Under the pieces are notes generated by a model. The model was given only the letters and a program-made list of their open reading frames with translations, ran no database searches and was not told where the DNA came from. Below are positions 17,278 to 26,629 of a stretch of 64,000 nucleotides of DNA, in pieces. The stretch's first letter is position 1; the number at the start of each line of letters is the position of its first letter. The position numbers were made by a program, and so were the translations under genes. Source of the stretch: Ditibartonella apis (GTDB lineage Bacteria; Pseudomonadota; Alphaproteobacteria; Rhizobiales; Rhizobiaceae). Where the stretch lies: assembly GCF_001952075.1 (NCBI RefSeq), contig NZ_LXYU01000001.1, forward strand, positions 248,001-312,000. The letters run 5' to 3'.

Positions 17278-19692
17278 CTATTGGCGCAATGTTGCTCCGG
17301 TCGATTTTGCAACATTATCGATAATTTTTTTCGCCAGAGCTTCGATATCTTCGTCAGTCAAAGTGCGTTCATGGGGCTGGATTGCTACTTCGATCGCAAT
17401 CGATTTCTTATCTTCTCCAAGACTTGCACCCTCGAAGACATCGAATATCTCGACAGACTGGATAAGCTTTTTATCGGCTCCGCTTGCCGCACGAATGACC
17501 GTGGCAGCATTGACAGATTTATCCATGACAAAAGCAAAATCGCGCCGTATCATCTGGTATGGCGACAGAACCAAAGGCGGGCGTGTTTTGGTTGCCTTCT
17601 TGCGTGGTTCGGGAATACGGTCGATATAGACTTCAAAACCGCACAATGGTCCTGTTACATCAAGTTCCTCGAGAACATCGGGGTGGAATTCACCAAAGGT
17701 ACCAAGAATAATTTTCGGCCCCAATTTGATAACGCCCGAACGTCCCGGATGATACCACTCTGGAGCGCCAGTTTCTATCTGCACCTTTGAAGCGTCAAGC
17801 CCGCAAGCATCGAGCACGCAAAGTGCATCGGCCTTGGCATCAAAAACATCGACAGGTTTGGCAGAACCGGCCCAAAAACGCCCCGAACCATCAAGCTTGT
17901 AAGTACCACGGCGGATACCGCCGGCGACACGTCTTTGTGTCTCGGGTGTATTACCTTCGAATGTTGCCGAAATTTCAAATAGGCCGAGATCGGGAAAGCC
18001 ACGATCGGCATTGCGTTGGGCAGCCGCAATCAATCCCGGAAGCAGTGAAGGACGCATATCCGACATATCGGCAGCAATCGGGTTCAAAAGTTTGAGTTCG
18101 GGCCTGCCGCCGCCAAATGCCTTGGCCTGTTTTTCCGAAATGAAAGACCATGTGATTGCTTCCATCAAGCCACGACAAGCCAGAGCACGACGTGCAGAGC
18201 GCTGCCTGATCTGTATTGTGGTAAGAATTTGGCCGCTCACAGAAGATGGCCGTTCCAAAGGTTCCGGCTTGATATTGTTCAAACCATGGATACGCATAAC
18301 CTCTTCGACGAGATCGGCCTTACCATCAATATCAGGACGCCATGTTGGTACTTTCACCGTGACAACATCGCCTTTGCCTTCAACAACAAAGCCTAAATGT
18401 TGCAATATGATTGTTGCCGCTTCACGGCTTAATTCCAGACCGGTCAAACGCTTGATTTCGGCAAACGGGAAGCGGATCACCTTTTGTTCGACACTCTTCG
18501 TCCCGATTGTATGGGCTTTTGAAGGCTTGCCACCACAAAGTTTCATTGCCATTTCGGTGGCAAAGGCCAGTCCCGGTTCCATAAATTCCGGATCGACACC
18601 GCGTTCAAAACGATAACGTGCATCCGAAACAATACTGAGCGAGCGCCCCGTTGCTGCGACATTGCGTGGATCCCACAATGCCGATTCAATGATAACATTT
18701 TTCGTGTTTTCATCGCATCCTGTTGCTTCCCCACCCATTATGCCACCAATGGACTGGACACCATTATCATCGGAAATGACGCAATTATCCGGTCCCAATT
18801 CATATTCCTTGCCGTTAAGGGCAAGAAGTTTATCACCCTTGCGCCCACGACGGACGGTGAGTTTTCCTTTTACCTTATCGGCATCGAAAACATGGAGCGG
18901 ACGCCCGAGATCAACCGTAATATAATTGGTCATGTCGACAAGTGCATTGATTGGACGCAAGCCGATTGCATTAAGGCGGCGTTGTATCCATTTCGGCGAC
19001 TGGACATTGTTGATATCACGAATTTCACGCCATGAAAAGCCGAGACATAAAGGCGCCGTATCACCAAAATCAAGCGACACGGTTACCGACGGCTCTCCTT
19101 CGCCGGAAATAGAAGGAACTTCAAGCGGCTTCAACTTTCCAATGCCGCTTGCTGCAAGATCACGGGCAATGCCATAGACACCCGTACAATCAGGACGGTT
19201 CGGCGTGAGGCCGACATCAATGAGCGGATCATTAAGACCACAATAGGCAGCAAACGCTTTGCCTACGGGTGCATCGGAGCCAAGTTCGATAATGCCGTTA
19301 TGTTCATTTGAAAGTTCAAGCTCGCGTTCGGAGCACATCATGCCGAAACTTTCGACACCACGGATTTTACCGACTGACAAAGTAACATCAAGCCCCGGAA
19401 TATAAGCGCCCGGAGGGGCAAAAACCCCGATCAATCCGGCCTTCGCATTAGGAGCACCACAAACCACCTGAATGGGTTTATCCCCGCCGGTATCAACAGT
19501 CAAAATCTGTAAATGATCCGAATCGGGATGTTTTTTGGCTGTCAAAACTTTGGCAATTACAAAAACATCAAAGCTTTTGCGGTCATCGACGCTATCAACC
19601 TCGAGGCCTATATCGGTAAGCCGATCACAAATCTCGCCGAGCGATGCGTCTGTCTCCAGATGATCCTTCAACCAGGACAAAGTAAATTTCAT
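17278..19692 (-). CDS. pheT: Phenylalanyl-tRNA synthetase beta subunit
   Basis: 804 residues, full length for bacterial PheT. Domains in order: N-terminal tRNA-binding OB fold (~40-150, [25 protein letters not shown] split by normal spacing), B3/B4 editing domain (~210-380, [20 protein letters not shown]), B5 domain (~400-475), catalytic-like core, and a C-terminal FDX-ACB anticodon-binding domain (from ~710, [15 protein letters not shown]). It forms the alpha2-beta2 enzyme with PheS, which lies 42 bases upstream in the same operon. Confidence 0.97.
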   Translation of the reverse strand: MKFTLSWLKDHLETDASLGEICDRLTDIGLEVDSVDDRKSFDVFVIAKVLTAKKHPDSDHLQILTVDTGGDKPIQVVCGAPNAKAGLIGVFAPPGAYIPGLDVTLSVGKIRGVESFGMMCSERELELSNEHNGIIELGSDAPVGKAFAAYCGLNDPLIDVGLTPNRPDCTGVYGIARDLAASGIGKLKPLEVPSISGEGEPSVTVSLDFGDTAPLCLGFSWREIRDINNVQSPKWIQRRLNAIGLRPINALVDMTNYITVDLGRPLHVFDADKVKGKLTVRRGRKGDKLLALNGKEYELGPDNCVISDDNGVQSIGGIMGGEATGCDENTKNVIIESALWDPRNVAATGRSLSIVSDARYRFERGVDPEFMEPGLAFATEMAMKLCGGKPSKAHTIGTKSVEQKVIRFPFAEIKRLTGLELSREAATIILQHLGFVVEGKGDVVTVKVPTWRPDIDGKADLVEEVMRIHGLNNIKPEPLERPSSVSGQILTTIQIRQRSARRALACRGLMEAITWSFISEKQAKAFGGGRPELKLLNPIAADMSDMRPSLLPGLIAAAQRNADRGFPDLGLFEISATFEGNTPETQRRVAGGIRRGTYKLDGSGRFWAGSAKPVDVFDAKADALCVLDACGLDASKVQIETGAPEWYHPGRSGVIKLGPKIILGTFGEFHPDVLEELDVTGPLCGFEVYIDRIPEPRKKATKTRPPLVLSPYQMIRRDFAFVMDKSVNAATVIRAASGADKKLIQSVEIFDVFEGASLGEDKKSIAIEVAIQPHERTLTDEDIEALAKKIIDNVAKSTGATLRQ

Positions 19693-19734
19693 TGTTCAAA
19701 ACCTCTTTTCAAAACGCAAGACGCGGGTGTGAGT

Positions 19735-20820
19735 TTATGAATTGCTGAGACCGCCAAAAAGCGTTGGCACATCAAGCGGACGGAAACCATAATGTTCGAT
19801 CCAGCGTATGTCGGCATCAAAAAATGCACGCAAATCGGGCATGCCGTATTTCAACATCGCGATACGATCGATCCCCATGCCCCAAGCAAAACCCTGATAT
19901 TCATCCGGATCAAAACCGACGTTTTTCAACACATTCGGGTGCACCATGCCGCAGCCCAATATTTCGAGCCAGTCATTGCCCTCGCCGAATTTTACTTCTG
20001 TACCGGAGCGATCACACTGGATATCCACTTCCATCGACGGTTCGGTAAACGGAAAGAACGAAGGGCGAAAACGCATCTTCAATGAAGGAACTTCAAAAAA
20101 TGCCTTACAGAATTCTTCATGTACCCACATAATATTGGCAATGGTCGATTTTTTATCGACAACCAGTCCTTCTACCTGATGGAACATCGGTGAATGGGTG
20201 GCATCCGAATCCATACGATAGGTTTTTCCCGGAATGATAATGCGGATTGGCGGTTTTTGCTTTTCCATCGTACGAACCTGAACGGGCGATGTATGCGTGC
20301 GCAAAAGTCGCCTTTCGCCTTTCTCGTCCGGATTAAAAAAGAACGTATCATGCATCTCGCGGGCGGGGTGGCCTTCAGGAAAGTTGAGGGCGGTAAAGTT
20401 ATAATAATCGGTTTCGATATCCGGCCCTTCGGCAATGGAAAAGCCCATATCAGCATAAATTGCGGTGATCTCGTCAATCACTTGTGCAATCGGATGGATG
20501 CGCCCGCGGGCTTCCGGAGATGGACGCACAGGCAATGTAACGTCAACTGTTTCATTTTTAAGACGCGCTTCAGTCGCCGCACGCTTCAGTGCCTTGCGTT
20601 TTTCGCCCAAAAGCTCCAGAACCCGATTTTTCAAACCGTTTATCACCGGTCCGGCTTTTTGGCGCTCTTCAGCGCTCATGCCACCGAGGCTTTTGAGCTT
20701 TTCCGAAACACTGCCCTTTTTTCCAAGGGCGCTGACACGCACTGCTTCCAGTGCCTGCTCGTCTTGTGCAGCTTCAATTGCCACACAGATTTCTTTTTCC
20801 AGACTGTCAATATCGTTCAT
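19735..20820 (-). CDS. pheS: Phenylalanyl-tRNA synthetase alpha subunit
   Basis: 361 residues. Class II catalytic subunit that charges tRNA(Phe). N-terminal coiled coil (residues ~1-90), then motif 2 ([13 protein letters not shown] and [15 protein letters not shown]) and motif 3 ([17 protein letters not shown] near 325). Start at ATG 20820, only 15 bases after the kinase-fold gene, so both are probably co-transcribed. Order kinase-like, pheS, pheT follows the rpmI-rplT pair, as in relatives, but a terminator-like hairpin at 21671 separates the two pairs. Confidence 0.97.
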   Translation of the reverse strand: MNDIDSLEKEICVAIEAAQDEQALEAVRVSALGKKGSVSEKLKSLGGMSAEERQKAGPVINGLKNRVLELLGEKRKALKRAATEARLKNETVDVTLPVRPSPEARGRIHPIAQVIDEITAIYADMGFSIAEGPDIETDYYNFTALNFPEGHPAREMHDTFFFNPDEKGERRLLRTHTSPVQVRTMEKQKPPIRIIIPGKTYRMDSDATHSPMFHQVEGLVVDKKSTIANIMWVHEEFCKAFFEVPSLKMRFRPSFFPFTEPSMEVDIQCDRSGTEVKFGEGNDWLEILGCGMVHPNVLKNVGFDPDEYQGFAWGMGIDRIAMLKYGMPDLRAFFDADIRWIEHYGFRPLDVPTLFGGLSNS

Positions 20821-20835
20821 GTCTTTGCCTGTTCT

Positions 20836-21657
20836 TTAAATTGGATGCCTGTTTTTCAAATTGGAAGAAAGAAACTCCATAGCGCTTAACATACGTTTGC
20901 CATCACCACCAAGGTAAATAAACCGTGCCAATTTTAACGGAGTGATAAAAATAGAAAAAAACCGGACAATTTTTTCAAGCTGTTTCAAGGTCTCCGGTGA
21001 AACTTGCTTTTTCCATGCATCAAAAGCGGCATTATCGGTTTTGTTTTTTTCAAGTGATTGCGCCGACACTTGAAAAAATAATAACCACGCATCACGCGCC
21101 TGGGCTGTGGGAATTGGCATCACTGCTTCCGGCTCTTCCTCGAAATCGAAAAAACCGAGCTCGTTTCCTGCCATAAACATATCACGGGGATGAGGCCTGC
21201 CGTGGACAAGTCCGGCGTGATGCACTTTTCCTAAAGCTTCACCGCATTGAACCAGTAACTTTTCATGTTCGTGAACATCTGTCTTTTTTAAAAAATCAAG
21301 GCGTTTTTGTACAGTTTGACCAACATCGGAAATCATCAAAGCCGGTCCATCGACGGCAAGAATTTCGGGAACTGCTATACCTGCTTTGCTGAATTTTTCG
21401 ATTTTACGTATTTCCTGCTCGTTCATGGCAAGGGGATCACGCAATGGCGAAGATTTCATAAATGCAGCCGGTAATAAAAAAGATAAACGGTCATGAAGCC
21501 GCTTGCCCCATGGGCGCTTTTCAATTCCCTGCCGCTTGATCCAGACCTTTTTGCCCTCGCGCATGACGCTGGCAATGCGCTTCCCTTCACAAGAATGAAA
21601 AAGCTTCTTGTCAGAATCGCTCAATGGCTCGGATATGAAAGAATTTATCTCGCTCAT
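20836..21657 (-). CDS. Kinase-fold protein (BUD32/lipopolysaccharide-kinase-like)
   Basis: 273 residues. Protein-kinase-fold signs: a catalytic-loop-like HGRPHPRDMFMAG near residue 165, where the Asp of HPRD would be the catalytic base, followed by LGFFDFEEEPEA, where DFE stands at the DFG metal-binding position. The N-terminal half has VWIKRQG, which may hold the ATP-binding Lys. It resembles small bacterial kinases of the RIO/BUD32/WaaP group that act on lipids, sugars or proteins; substrate is unknown. Located between rplT and pheS, 15 bases from pheS, a conserved-looking position that gives no clear functional clue. Confidence 0.7.
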   Translation of the reverse strand: MSEINSFISEPLSDSDKKLFHSCEGKRIASVMREGKKVWIKRQGIEKRPWGKRLHDRLSFLLPAAFMKSSPLRDPLAMNEQEIRKIEKFSKAGIAVPEILAVDGPALMISDVGQTVQKRLDFLKKTDVHEHEKLLVQCGEALGKVHHAGLVHGRPHPRDMFMAGNELGFFDFEEEPEAVMPIPTAQARDAWLLFFQVSAQSLEKNKTDNAAFDAWKKQVSPETLKQLEKIVRFFSIFITPLKLARFIYLGGDGKRMLSAMEFLSSNLKNRHPI

Positions 21658-21670
21658 AACGCCTCAAAAC

Positions 21671-21704
21671 AAAAACCCGCAACCGGCTTCAACCAGTGCG
21701 GGTT
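21671..21704 (-). terminator. Terminator after rplT
   Basis: Minus-strand stem AACCCGCA / TGCGGGTT (21697-21704 with 21674-21681) with an internal partly paired loop, followed by TTTGTTTT. It sits between rplT and the kinase-fold gene and may allow partial read-through to pheS-pheT. Confidence 0.75.
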
Positions 21705-21742
21705 CCGAAAGAATGTTCTGTTTTTAAAGGAACGCGACCGGC

Positions 21743-22144
21743 TTACTTGACGGCGCCTTCAAAAGCATTCGGTGTGGTTTTCTTCAAATATTCCAACGCC
21801 TTTTTTGCCGAAGCAACAAGCTTGGAGAATGTTGCAGGCTCATGAATAGCAATATCTGAAAGAACCTTGCGGTCAATCTCGATTCCTGCCTTGGCAAGAC
21901 CATCGATGAAACGACCATAAGTCAAGCCCTCAAGACGGACAGCAGCATTGATACGCTGGATCCACAATGCGCGGAAACTGCGCTTGCGATTTTTGCGATC
22001 GCGATAGGCATATTGCCGTGAACGGTCGACAGCAGCTTTGGCTGTACGGATTGTATTTTTACGACGTCCGTAAAAACCTTCAGCAAGTTTGATAACTTTT
22101 TTGTGTTTGGCGTGTGCAGTTACGCCGCGTTTTACGCGTGCCAT
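21743..22144 (-). CDS. rplT: 50S ribosomal protein L20
   Basis: 133 residues, slightly longer than E. coli L20 because of a short C-terminal extension ([13 protein letters not shown]). Basic N-terminus [19 protein letters not shown], then [20 protein letters not shown] and [20 protein letters not shown], all typical. Binds 23S rRNA early in 50S assembly, and in many bacteria represses its own operon by binding leader RNA. Follows rpmI by 26 bases. Confidence 0.98.
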   Translation of the reverse strand: MARVKRGVTAHAKHKKVIKLAEGFYGRRKNTIRTAKAAVDRSRQYAYRDRKNRKRSFRALWIQRINAAVRLEGLTYGRFIDGLAKAGIEIDRKVLSDIAIHEPATFSKLVASAKKALEYLKKTTPNAFEGAVK

Positions 22145-22170
22145 GTCATAATCTCCTTAAGAGCTAACTT

Positions 22171-22374
22171 TTAAAGGCCGTTCGGCAAATAGTTTTTGAT
22201 GATTTTCTTGGCGTCAGGTGCACCAAGAACCATGGTGCCACGTGCATCACGCAAAAACTGGTTGGAACGTTTGATCATGCCATGCTGCTTGCCTGCGGCA
22301 GCTGCCTTGATTTTGCCTGTAGCGGTAATTTTGAACCGCTTTTTGGCAGCCGATTTGGTCTTCATTTTGGGCAT
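22171..22374 (-). CDS. rpmI: 50S ribosomal protein L35
   Basis: 67 residues from ATG 22374 (GGAGA upstream), beginning [15 protein letters not shown] and ending YLPNGL, standard for L35. Longer in-frame readings upstream have no ribosome-binding site and do not match the family. infC, which often precedes this pair, is absent here; ada lies upstream instead. Confidence 0.98.
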   Translation of the reverse strand: MPKMKTKSAAKKRFKITATGKIKAAAAGKQHGMIKRSNQFLRDARGTMVLGAPDAKKIIKNYLPNGL

Positions 22375-22399
22375 TTTGCTTCTCCATTGTTGTGATTGA

Positions 22400-22425
22400 T
22401 GTTCGTACTGACCAAAGCACGAACA
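22400..22425 (-). promoter_or_regulatory. Leader hairpin directly upstream of rpmI
   Basis: TGTTCGT / ACGAACA, perfect 7-bp arms with a 12-base loop, ending about 26 bases before the rpmI start. rpmI-rplT operons are often controlled by L20 binding to leader RNA. This hairpin is a candidate element, but no known leader consensus is recognised. Confidence 0.4.
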
Positions 22426-22511
22426 AGCATAAAAGTCGTCACGGCATGCCCTGCCGGACGGCTTGAACTGGGTTCTCATAAAACAGAGCCTCACAAATAG
22501 CAAGCAGACTT

Positions 22512-23564
22512 TTATGCAAAATACTTTTTTTCATGGCGCAAAAGCCAGTCTTTACGCCATAAACCGCCACCATAACCGGTAAGCGAACCATCCGCACCAA
22601 TCACCCGATGACAGGGAATGATGATTGCAATCTGGTTTTGCCCGTTTGCACGTGCCACCGCCCGCATAGCTGTAGGTCTATCCAATCTCCGCGCCAATTC
22701 ACTGTAAGAGCGTGTCTCCCCTGCCGGTATTTGGCGCAAAGCCTCCCAGACAAGGGGGGCAAAGCCACCAGCAACTTTGGCAAGCGGTGTTTCAAAATGG
22801 CAGCTTTTCCCTTGATAATAATCGGCCAACTCGGCTTCTACCTTGTCAATTACCGCTGTTCTTTCAAAACTGATGGAAGAGCGGGTCGCGGATTGCAATT
22901 TCTTGAGTTCTGTCAACAGCCCCTTGCGGTCGAAAAACTCCAAAAGATGCAAGACATGTTGGTCACTGACGGCAAGCATTTCACCTATCGGTGCTTCAAT
23001 CCACGCCGCTTTTAGAAGATTGCGATTTTTTATTGCTTTCGGTGGGTGACCGATGAGCTTAAGAATTGCTTCACGAAAGCCGCTGCCCGAATCGTAGCCG
23101 GCGGAAAGTTGTGCTTCGATTACCGGTTGTCCGTGAGAAAGCAGCACAGCCCCCCGGCTTGCTCTTTTCAAGCGCGCCAATTCGAGAAACGTCATGCCTA
23201 TTTGGCGTTTAAAAACGCGCCGCACTGTGGAAGGGTCAAACCCCATCCGTACAATATCGTCTTCCGACCATATATGATCGGGTTTTTCATCCAGTCTCGC
23301 CATTAAATTACGAAAAAGCGGATCAACGTGGCCACCTGCTTCCAGCGGATGGCATTTCTGGCAAGGCCGATAGCCCTGTTCGAGACATGCCGCAGCACTG
23401 TCACAGAAAAATACGTTTTCCCGCTTGGGTTTTCGCGCCGGACACGATAGCCGACAAAAAATGCCCGTCGTTGTCACGCAAACAAAGACATGCCCGTCAT
23501 AGGAGCGATCCCGATTGATCAGAGCTTCATAAAGCTGGTCTGTATTATTGGTTAGAAGTGTCAT
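22512..23564 (-). CDS. ada: Ada: methyl-transfer DNA repair protein and transcription activator
   Basis: 350 residues, very near E. coli Ada in length and layout. N-terminal zinc domain with the four-Cys pattern (FCRLSCPAR and CQKCHP) that takes methyl from phosphotriesters; an AraC-type helix-turn-helix at ~95-185 ([27 protein letters not shown]); and a C-terminal O6-alkylguanine methyltransferase with the acceptor Cys in [10 protein letters not shown] near 317. Repairs alkylated DNA and activates the adaptive response when methylated. alkB (53.7 kb) and nth (next gene) are other base-damage repair genes in the window. Confidence 0.95.
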   Translation of the reverse strand: MTLLTNNTDQLYEALINRDRSYDGHVFVCVTTTGIFCRLSCPARKPKRENVFFCDSAAACLEQGYRPCQKCHPLEAGGHVDPLFRNLMARLDEKPDHIWSEDDIVRMGFDPSTVRRVFKRQIGMTFLELARLKRASRGAVLLSHGQPVIEAQLSAGYDSGSGFREAILKLIGHPPKAIKNRNLLKAAWIEAPIGEMLAVSDQHVLHLLEFFDRKGLLTELKKLQSATRSSISFERTAVIDKVEAELADYYQGKSCHFETPLAKVAGGFAPLVWEALRQIPAGETRSYSELARRLDRPTAMRAVARANGQNQIAIIIPCHRVIGADGSLTGYGGGLWRKDWLLRHEKKYFA

Positions 23565-23726
23565 GAAAGTTTATATAAGCCAAAAAAAAGCAATTGTGCG
23601 CCGGAAATCGGGCACACATTTTTATAAAATTTAGCCCCCAAAACCGGCCAAGCCTGTCTGTTATTTCACCGGGCAGTTCCAACGATTCCGCTCCGACTAA
23701 TCCGATAATGTATAATTTTTGTCTTT

Positions 23727-23766
23727 AATGTCATTGGCTATCCGGAAATGTCATTGGCTATCCGGA
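23727..23766. repeat. Perfect 20-bp tandem duplication
   Basis: AATGTCATTGGCTATCCGGA is present twice with no spacer (23727-23746 and 23747-23766), in the spacer between the ada and nth genes. It looks like a recent duplication. Confidence 0.9.
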
Positions 23767-23796
23767 TTGCCGCAAACAGGATTAATCTTTTGACTG

Positions 23797-24537
23797 TTAA
23801 ACCGGAACCGGCGCACCATTGCCTTTCACTTCGACAAGAGGTGCGGGAATAGAACTTGTTTTAATAGCTGCCTTGCAAATATCGGCAATAATACAATGCA
23901 CACAATCCGGTTTACGGGCTTTACAGATGTAACGACCATGTAAAATCAACCAGTGATGGGCGTGAGCCATATATTTTTCGGGTATTATTTTGACAAGTTT
24001 CTTTTCAACCTCTTCAGGCGTTTTTCCCGGTGCCAGTTCTATCCGGTTACAAAACCGGAAAATATGGGTGTCAACCGCCATAGTCGGCTGGTTGAAAGCA
24101 ACATTAAGCACAACATTTGCAGTTTTGCGCCCGACACCTGGAAGTGCCATCAGAGCTTCTCTGGTATCAGGCACTTTACCGGCATATTTTTCGTTCAATA
24201 TTTTGGAAAGCGCATAGACATTTTTGGCTTTTGCCCGCCACAGGCCAATCGTACGGATATAACCTGCAATGCCTTCTTCTCCGAGAGCGGCCATCTTCGC
24301 GGGCGTATCGGCAACAGCAAAAAGCGGTTTTGTTGCTTTGTTCACGCTTGCGTCGGTCGCTTGTGCCGACAAAACCACTGCCACAAGCAAAGTGAATGGA
24401 CTTTCGTAAACAAGATCGCTTCTCGGATTTGGTCGCTGAACCGAAAAACGACGAAAAATTTCTTCGATTTCGTCAGCTGTATAGGCAGTTCCCGCTATTT
24501 TCCCGACTTTCGACCTTTTGGCCTTCACATCCGTCAT
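23797..24537 (-). CDS. nth: Endonuclease III (DNA glycosylase/AP lyase)
   Basis: 246 residues. Removes oxidised pyrimidines and cleaves abasic sites. The helix-hairpin-helix is LPGVGRKTANVVL near residue 137 with the catalytic Lys in GRKTAN; the catalytic Asp lies in AVDTHIFRF. The [4Fe-4S] Cys ligands are in CKARKPDCVHCIIADIC near the C-terminus. An N-terminal extension of ~20 residues rich in Lys precedes the core. Divergent from the heat-shock gene. Confidence 0.96.
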   Translation of the reverse strand: MTDVKAKRSKVGKIAGTAYTADEIEEIFRRFSVQRPNPRSDLVYESPFTLLVAVVLSAQATDASVNKATKPLFAVADTPAKMAALGEEGIAGYIRTIGLWRAKAKNVYALSKILNEKYAGKVPDTREALMALPGVGRKTANVVLNVAFNQPTMAVDTHIFRFCNRIELAPGKTPEEVEKKLVKIIPEKYMAHAHHWLILHGRYICKARKPDCVHCIIADICKAAIKTSSIPAPLVEVKGNGAPVPV

Positions 24538-24556
24538 TACCTTTTAAAAACCTGTC

Positions 24557-24586
24557 TTGAACTTCAATCTTGAAATTTCCATATAA
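24557..24586 (+). promoter_or_regulatory. Possible promoter of the small heat-shock gene
   Basis: CTTGAA at 24556-24561 and CCATATAAC at 24579-24587, about 17 bases apart, roughly 70 bases before the hsp20 start. The boxes fit either a housekeeping promoter or a poor heat-shock sigma factor site; spacing is long for the latter. Confidence 0.35.
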
Positions 24587-24652
24587 CAGCTAAAAGCAGA
24601 AAATGCCAAAACGGGTTTTCTGTTCAATAGTCGCTTCGAAGAGGACTACCTT

Positions 24653-25081
24653 ATGACACGCATGACACCTTTTTCCAACCCGTTGCTGTTAGGCTTCGAA
24701 ACAATGGAAAAAACGCTCGACCGTTTGAATAAATCGGGCGATGGTTATCCTCCTTATAACATTGTGCGTTTGTCTGGTGAGGAACCAAATGAACGACTGC
24801 GAATTACATTGGCAGTCGCCGGTTTCACGCCGGAAGACCTTGATGTTACGGTTGAGGATAATCAGCTTATTATTCGCGGTCGGCAAGCTGACGATGAGGA
24901 ATTCGAATATCTGCATAGGGGTATTGCCTCACGCCAATTCCAGCGGGCTTTTGTGCTGGCAGATGGAATAAAGGTAGGGGCTGCAGAGCTTAAGAACGGC
25001 TTGCTTTCGATAGATCTTGAAAGACCGGCTCCCGAGAAGCGCGTCAAACGCATTACGATCAGTGCCATAGACGACGAGTAA
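24653..25081 (+). CDS. Small heat-shock protein, Hsp20 family
   Basis: 142 residues. ATP-independent holdase chaperone that binds unfolding proteins. The alpha-crystallin domain spans ~35-130 (LRITLAVAGFTPEDLDVTVEDNQ region, IIRGRQ, YLHRGIASRQFQRAFVLADGI, LKNGLLSIDLERP). N-terminus MTRMTPFSNPLLLGFETMEKTLDR matches IbpA-like proteins of Rhizobiales. AGAGGA lies seven bases upstream. The stop codon is followed by the DUF1150 gene, a pairing common in this order. Confidence 0.93.
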   Translation: MTRMTPFSNPLLLGFETMEKTLDRLNKSGDGYPPYNIVRLSGEEPNERLRITLAVAGFTPEDLDVTVEDNQLIIRGRQADDEEFEYLHRGIASRQFQRAFVLADGIKVGAAELKNGLLSIDLERPAPEKRVKRITISAIDDE

Positions 25082-25098
25082 TGCGACAGGAGAAGAAA

Positions 25099-25347
25099 AT
25101 GAAAAACGAAAAATCTTTGTCCATGCAGGAATTTGCTTTGCTCGGTGAGGGCGAACTCGCCTATCTGCGCAAAATTCGTACCGATGAATTAAGTAAAAAA
25201 TTTCCGAATATGCCACCAATGACACCCGGCATCTCTTTATGGGCTTTGTTCGGGGCTGGCGGTGAGCCGATTATCCTTTCCGATGTTCGCGCCAAGGCTC
25301 TGGAAGGAGCAAACGATCAGGAATTGAAAACGGTTACCTTGCAATAA
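25099..25347 (+). CDS. DUF1150 family protein
   Basis: 82 residues from ATG 25099, preceded by AGGAGA; an in-frame ATG at 25081 overlaps the hsp20 stop and is less likely. The protein shows the DUF1150 pattern: LGEGELAYLRKI near the start and PGISLWALFGAGGEPIILSDVRAKA in the second half. It is a small soluble protein of unknown function almost always found next to hsp20 in Rhizobiales, so a link with heat stress is inferred. A terminator overlaps its stop. Confidence 0.85.
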   Translation: MKNEKSLSMQEFALLGEGELAYLRKIRTDELSKKFPNMPPMTPGISLWALFGAGGEPIILSDVRAKALEGANDQELKTVTLQ

Positions 25348-25376
25348 AACGTTCGTTGAAAAACGTTTATTTTTTT
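25347..25376 (+). terminator. Terminator of hsp20-DUF1150
   Basis: AAACGTT / AACGTTT stem, eight-base loop, then ATTTTTTT. It begins at the last base of the stop codon. Confidence 0.75.
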
Positions 25377-26075
25377 CAAGCTAAATGATCGGAATCGGGA
25401 CTATTCTGAAGTTTTGTCAACATTTGTATGTTGCCATAAATTTTGAAAGAATTGTGCCCGATTTTTTCGTTGTTTGTTCAGGAGCAGATAGAAAATCGTC
25501 TCCCAGTTCAATGAGATTTGCCTATCGTATTTATGAGGTTTCATGACTTCTATTGCAATCGTTGCAGGTCTTAATCTGGTTGTTTAACGCTACCCTCCCC
25601 TTAAATTACACGTTTAAGATGAAGCAAAAGACATCTTGATAAAGCCTTTAAAAGGGGAAATCGTATCTCCAATAGGTAATATATATTTATCTATAAACTT
25701 TTTTTAATTTCAGAGTTACATTTTAAATGTAACAATAATTATAATTAATATAATTTATTTATTTGTTAATATTATTATAATTGTTATATATATTTTTAAA
25801 TTTATTGTATAAATATAAACAATATTATATTGTTTTATAATAATTAACCTCGATATATCCTCATATATTATAAAAAATATTCTCTTTTCTACCGTTTTTA
25901 AAACCCGCTCATCAAAATGTTTTTCTACTTGGCAAGGAGGATTTTTCTCTTTTAATATTTGCGTTAAGCGGTTAATATTGAGGAAGTTTCTAGCGCTTTT
26001 CACTTAATGTAGTAAAAATTTTTCTACCTTATAGAAGAACAGCTATCATGAAAAACGTTAAAAATACGATTTATC
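25377..26075. other. Gene-free, extremely AT-rich spacer
   Basis: About 700 bases. From 25677 to 25870 the sequence is almost only A and T, far above its surroundings. A minus-strand reading frame of 82 codons at 25755-26003 is a product of this composition (Ile/Tyr/Lys-rich, GTG start, no ribosome site) and is not called. One perfect palindrome is listed separately. Such blocks may bind nucleoid proteins or mark a junction of acquired DNA; neither is shown. Confidence 0.6.
25716..25732. repeat. Palindrome in the AT-rich block
   Basis: TTACATTTTAAATGTAA, perfect 8-bp arms around one central base. Could be a regulator site; in AT-rich DNA chance palindromes are more frequent. Confidence 0.45.
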
Positions 26076-26111
26076 TGCTTATAGCAAGGTGTAAAATTCT
26101 TCCTATAAGCA
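26076..26111 (+). promoter_or_regulatory. Leader hairpin before the first orphan membrane gene
   Basis: TGCTTATAG and CTATAAGCA, perfect 9-bp arms with an 18-base loop, ending about 22 bases before the TTG start at 26134. It lies within a possible 35-codon leader frame (26048-26155, start ATG), which overlaps the gene start. No T-run follows, so it is not a terminator. Confidence 0.4.
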
Positions 26112-26133
26112 AGATCGTGACGAGGGGGTCGTT

Positions 26134-26595
26134 TTGCGAAAACAGGCAGTTATAGCTTTTCTTATTTTTACTGTGGTCGGGGGTTTCGGATTATGCGTTT
26201 GTCGTTGCATGACAAACTATTTTTTATATTCACGTTTTTTCAATGACCGTTTCATTCTCGATATGATGGAAAATTTCAGTAGTATCGCGGCTATATTATT
26301 CTATCTTGCGGAAAATCTGCTGGAAGCTGCCATTTTTTCGATTTTTCCTACAGTCTACCTTTATCAGTTAAAAAGATTACCAATAGTATTTGTGATGTCC
26401 TATTCGGGGGCTATTTATCTGATGGGGGCAATCGGAGTTGCTTTCTATCTTAATCTTGCGCGTGTTACATTACCGCTCAATTCAATTCTCGTTTACGTGC
26501 TACTGACGCCATTTCTTTATATCATTGTACCAATCTGGCTTGCCTATATGGTCTATTATATTTATTGGCTTGCACACGCGGAAATGAAAACTTAA
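26134..26595 (+). CDS. Hypothetical membrane protein
   Basis: 153 residues from a TTG start with GAGGGGG six bases upstream. Four hydrophobic segments (about 5-28, 45-75, 80-105, 115-145) predict a small polytopic inner-membrane protein; the first segment holds three Cys (LCVCRCM). No family is recognised. It is the first of three consecutive membrane-protein genes on this strand downstream of an AT-rich block, with 34 bases to the next, so co-expression is likely. Codon use looks like its neighbours. Confidence 0.65.
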   Translation: MRKQAVIAFLIFTVVGGFGLCVCRCMTNYFLYSRFFNDRFILDMMENFSSIAAILFYLAENLLEAAIFSIFPTVYLYQLKRLPIVFVMSYSGAIYLMGAIGVAFYLNLARVTLPLNSILVYVLLTPFLYIIVPIWLAYMVYYIYWLAHAEMKT

Positions 26596-26629
26596 AAGTC
26601 ATCTAACAACTCGATGACTTGTGAGCATT

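Noticed and set aside
22375-22503. N-terminal extension of L35
   Set aside because: The canonical MPKMKTK start has GGAGA upstream; the extension overlaps the leader hairpin.
25755-26003. 82-codon minus-strand frame in the AT-rich block
   Set aside because: Composition-driven Ile/Tyr/Lys sequence with GTG start and no ribosome site.
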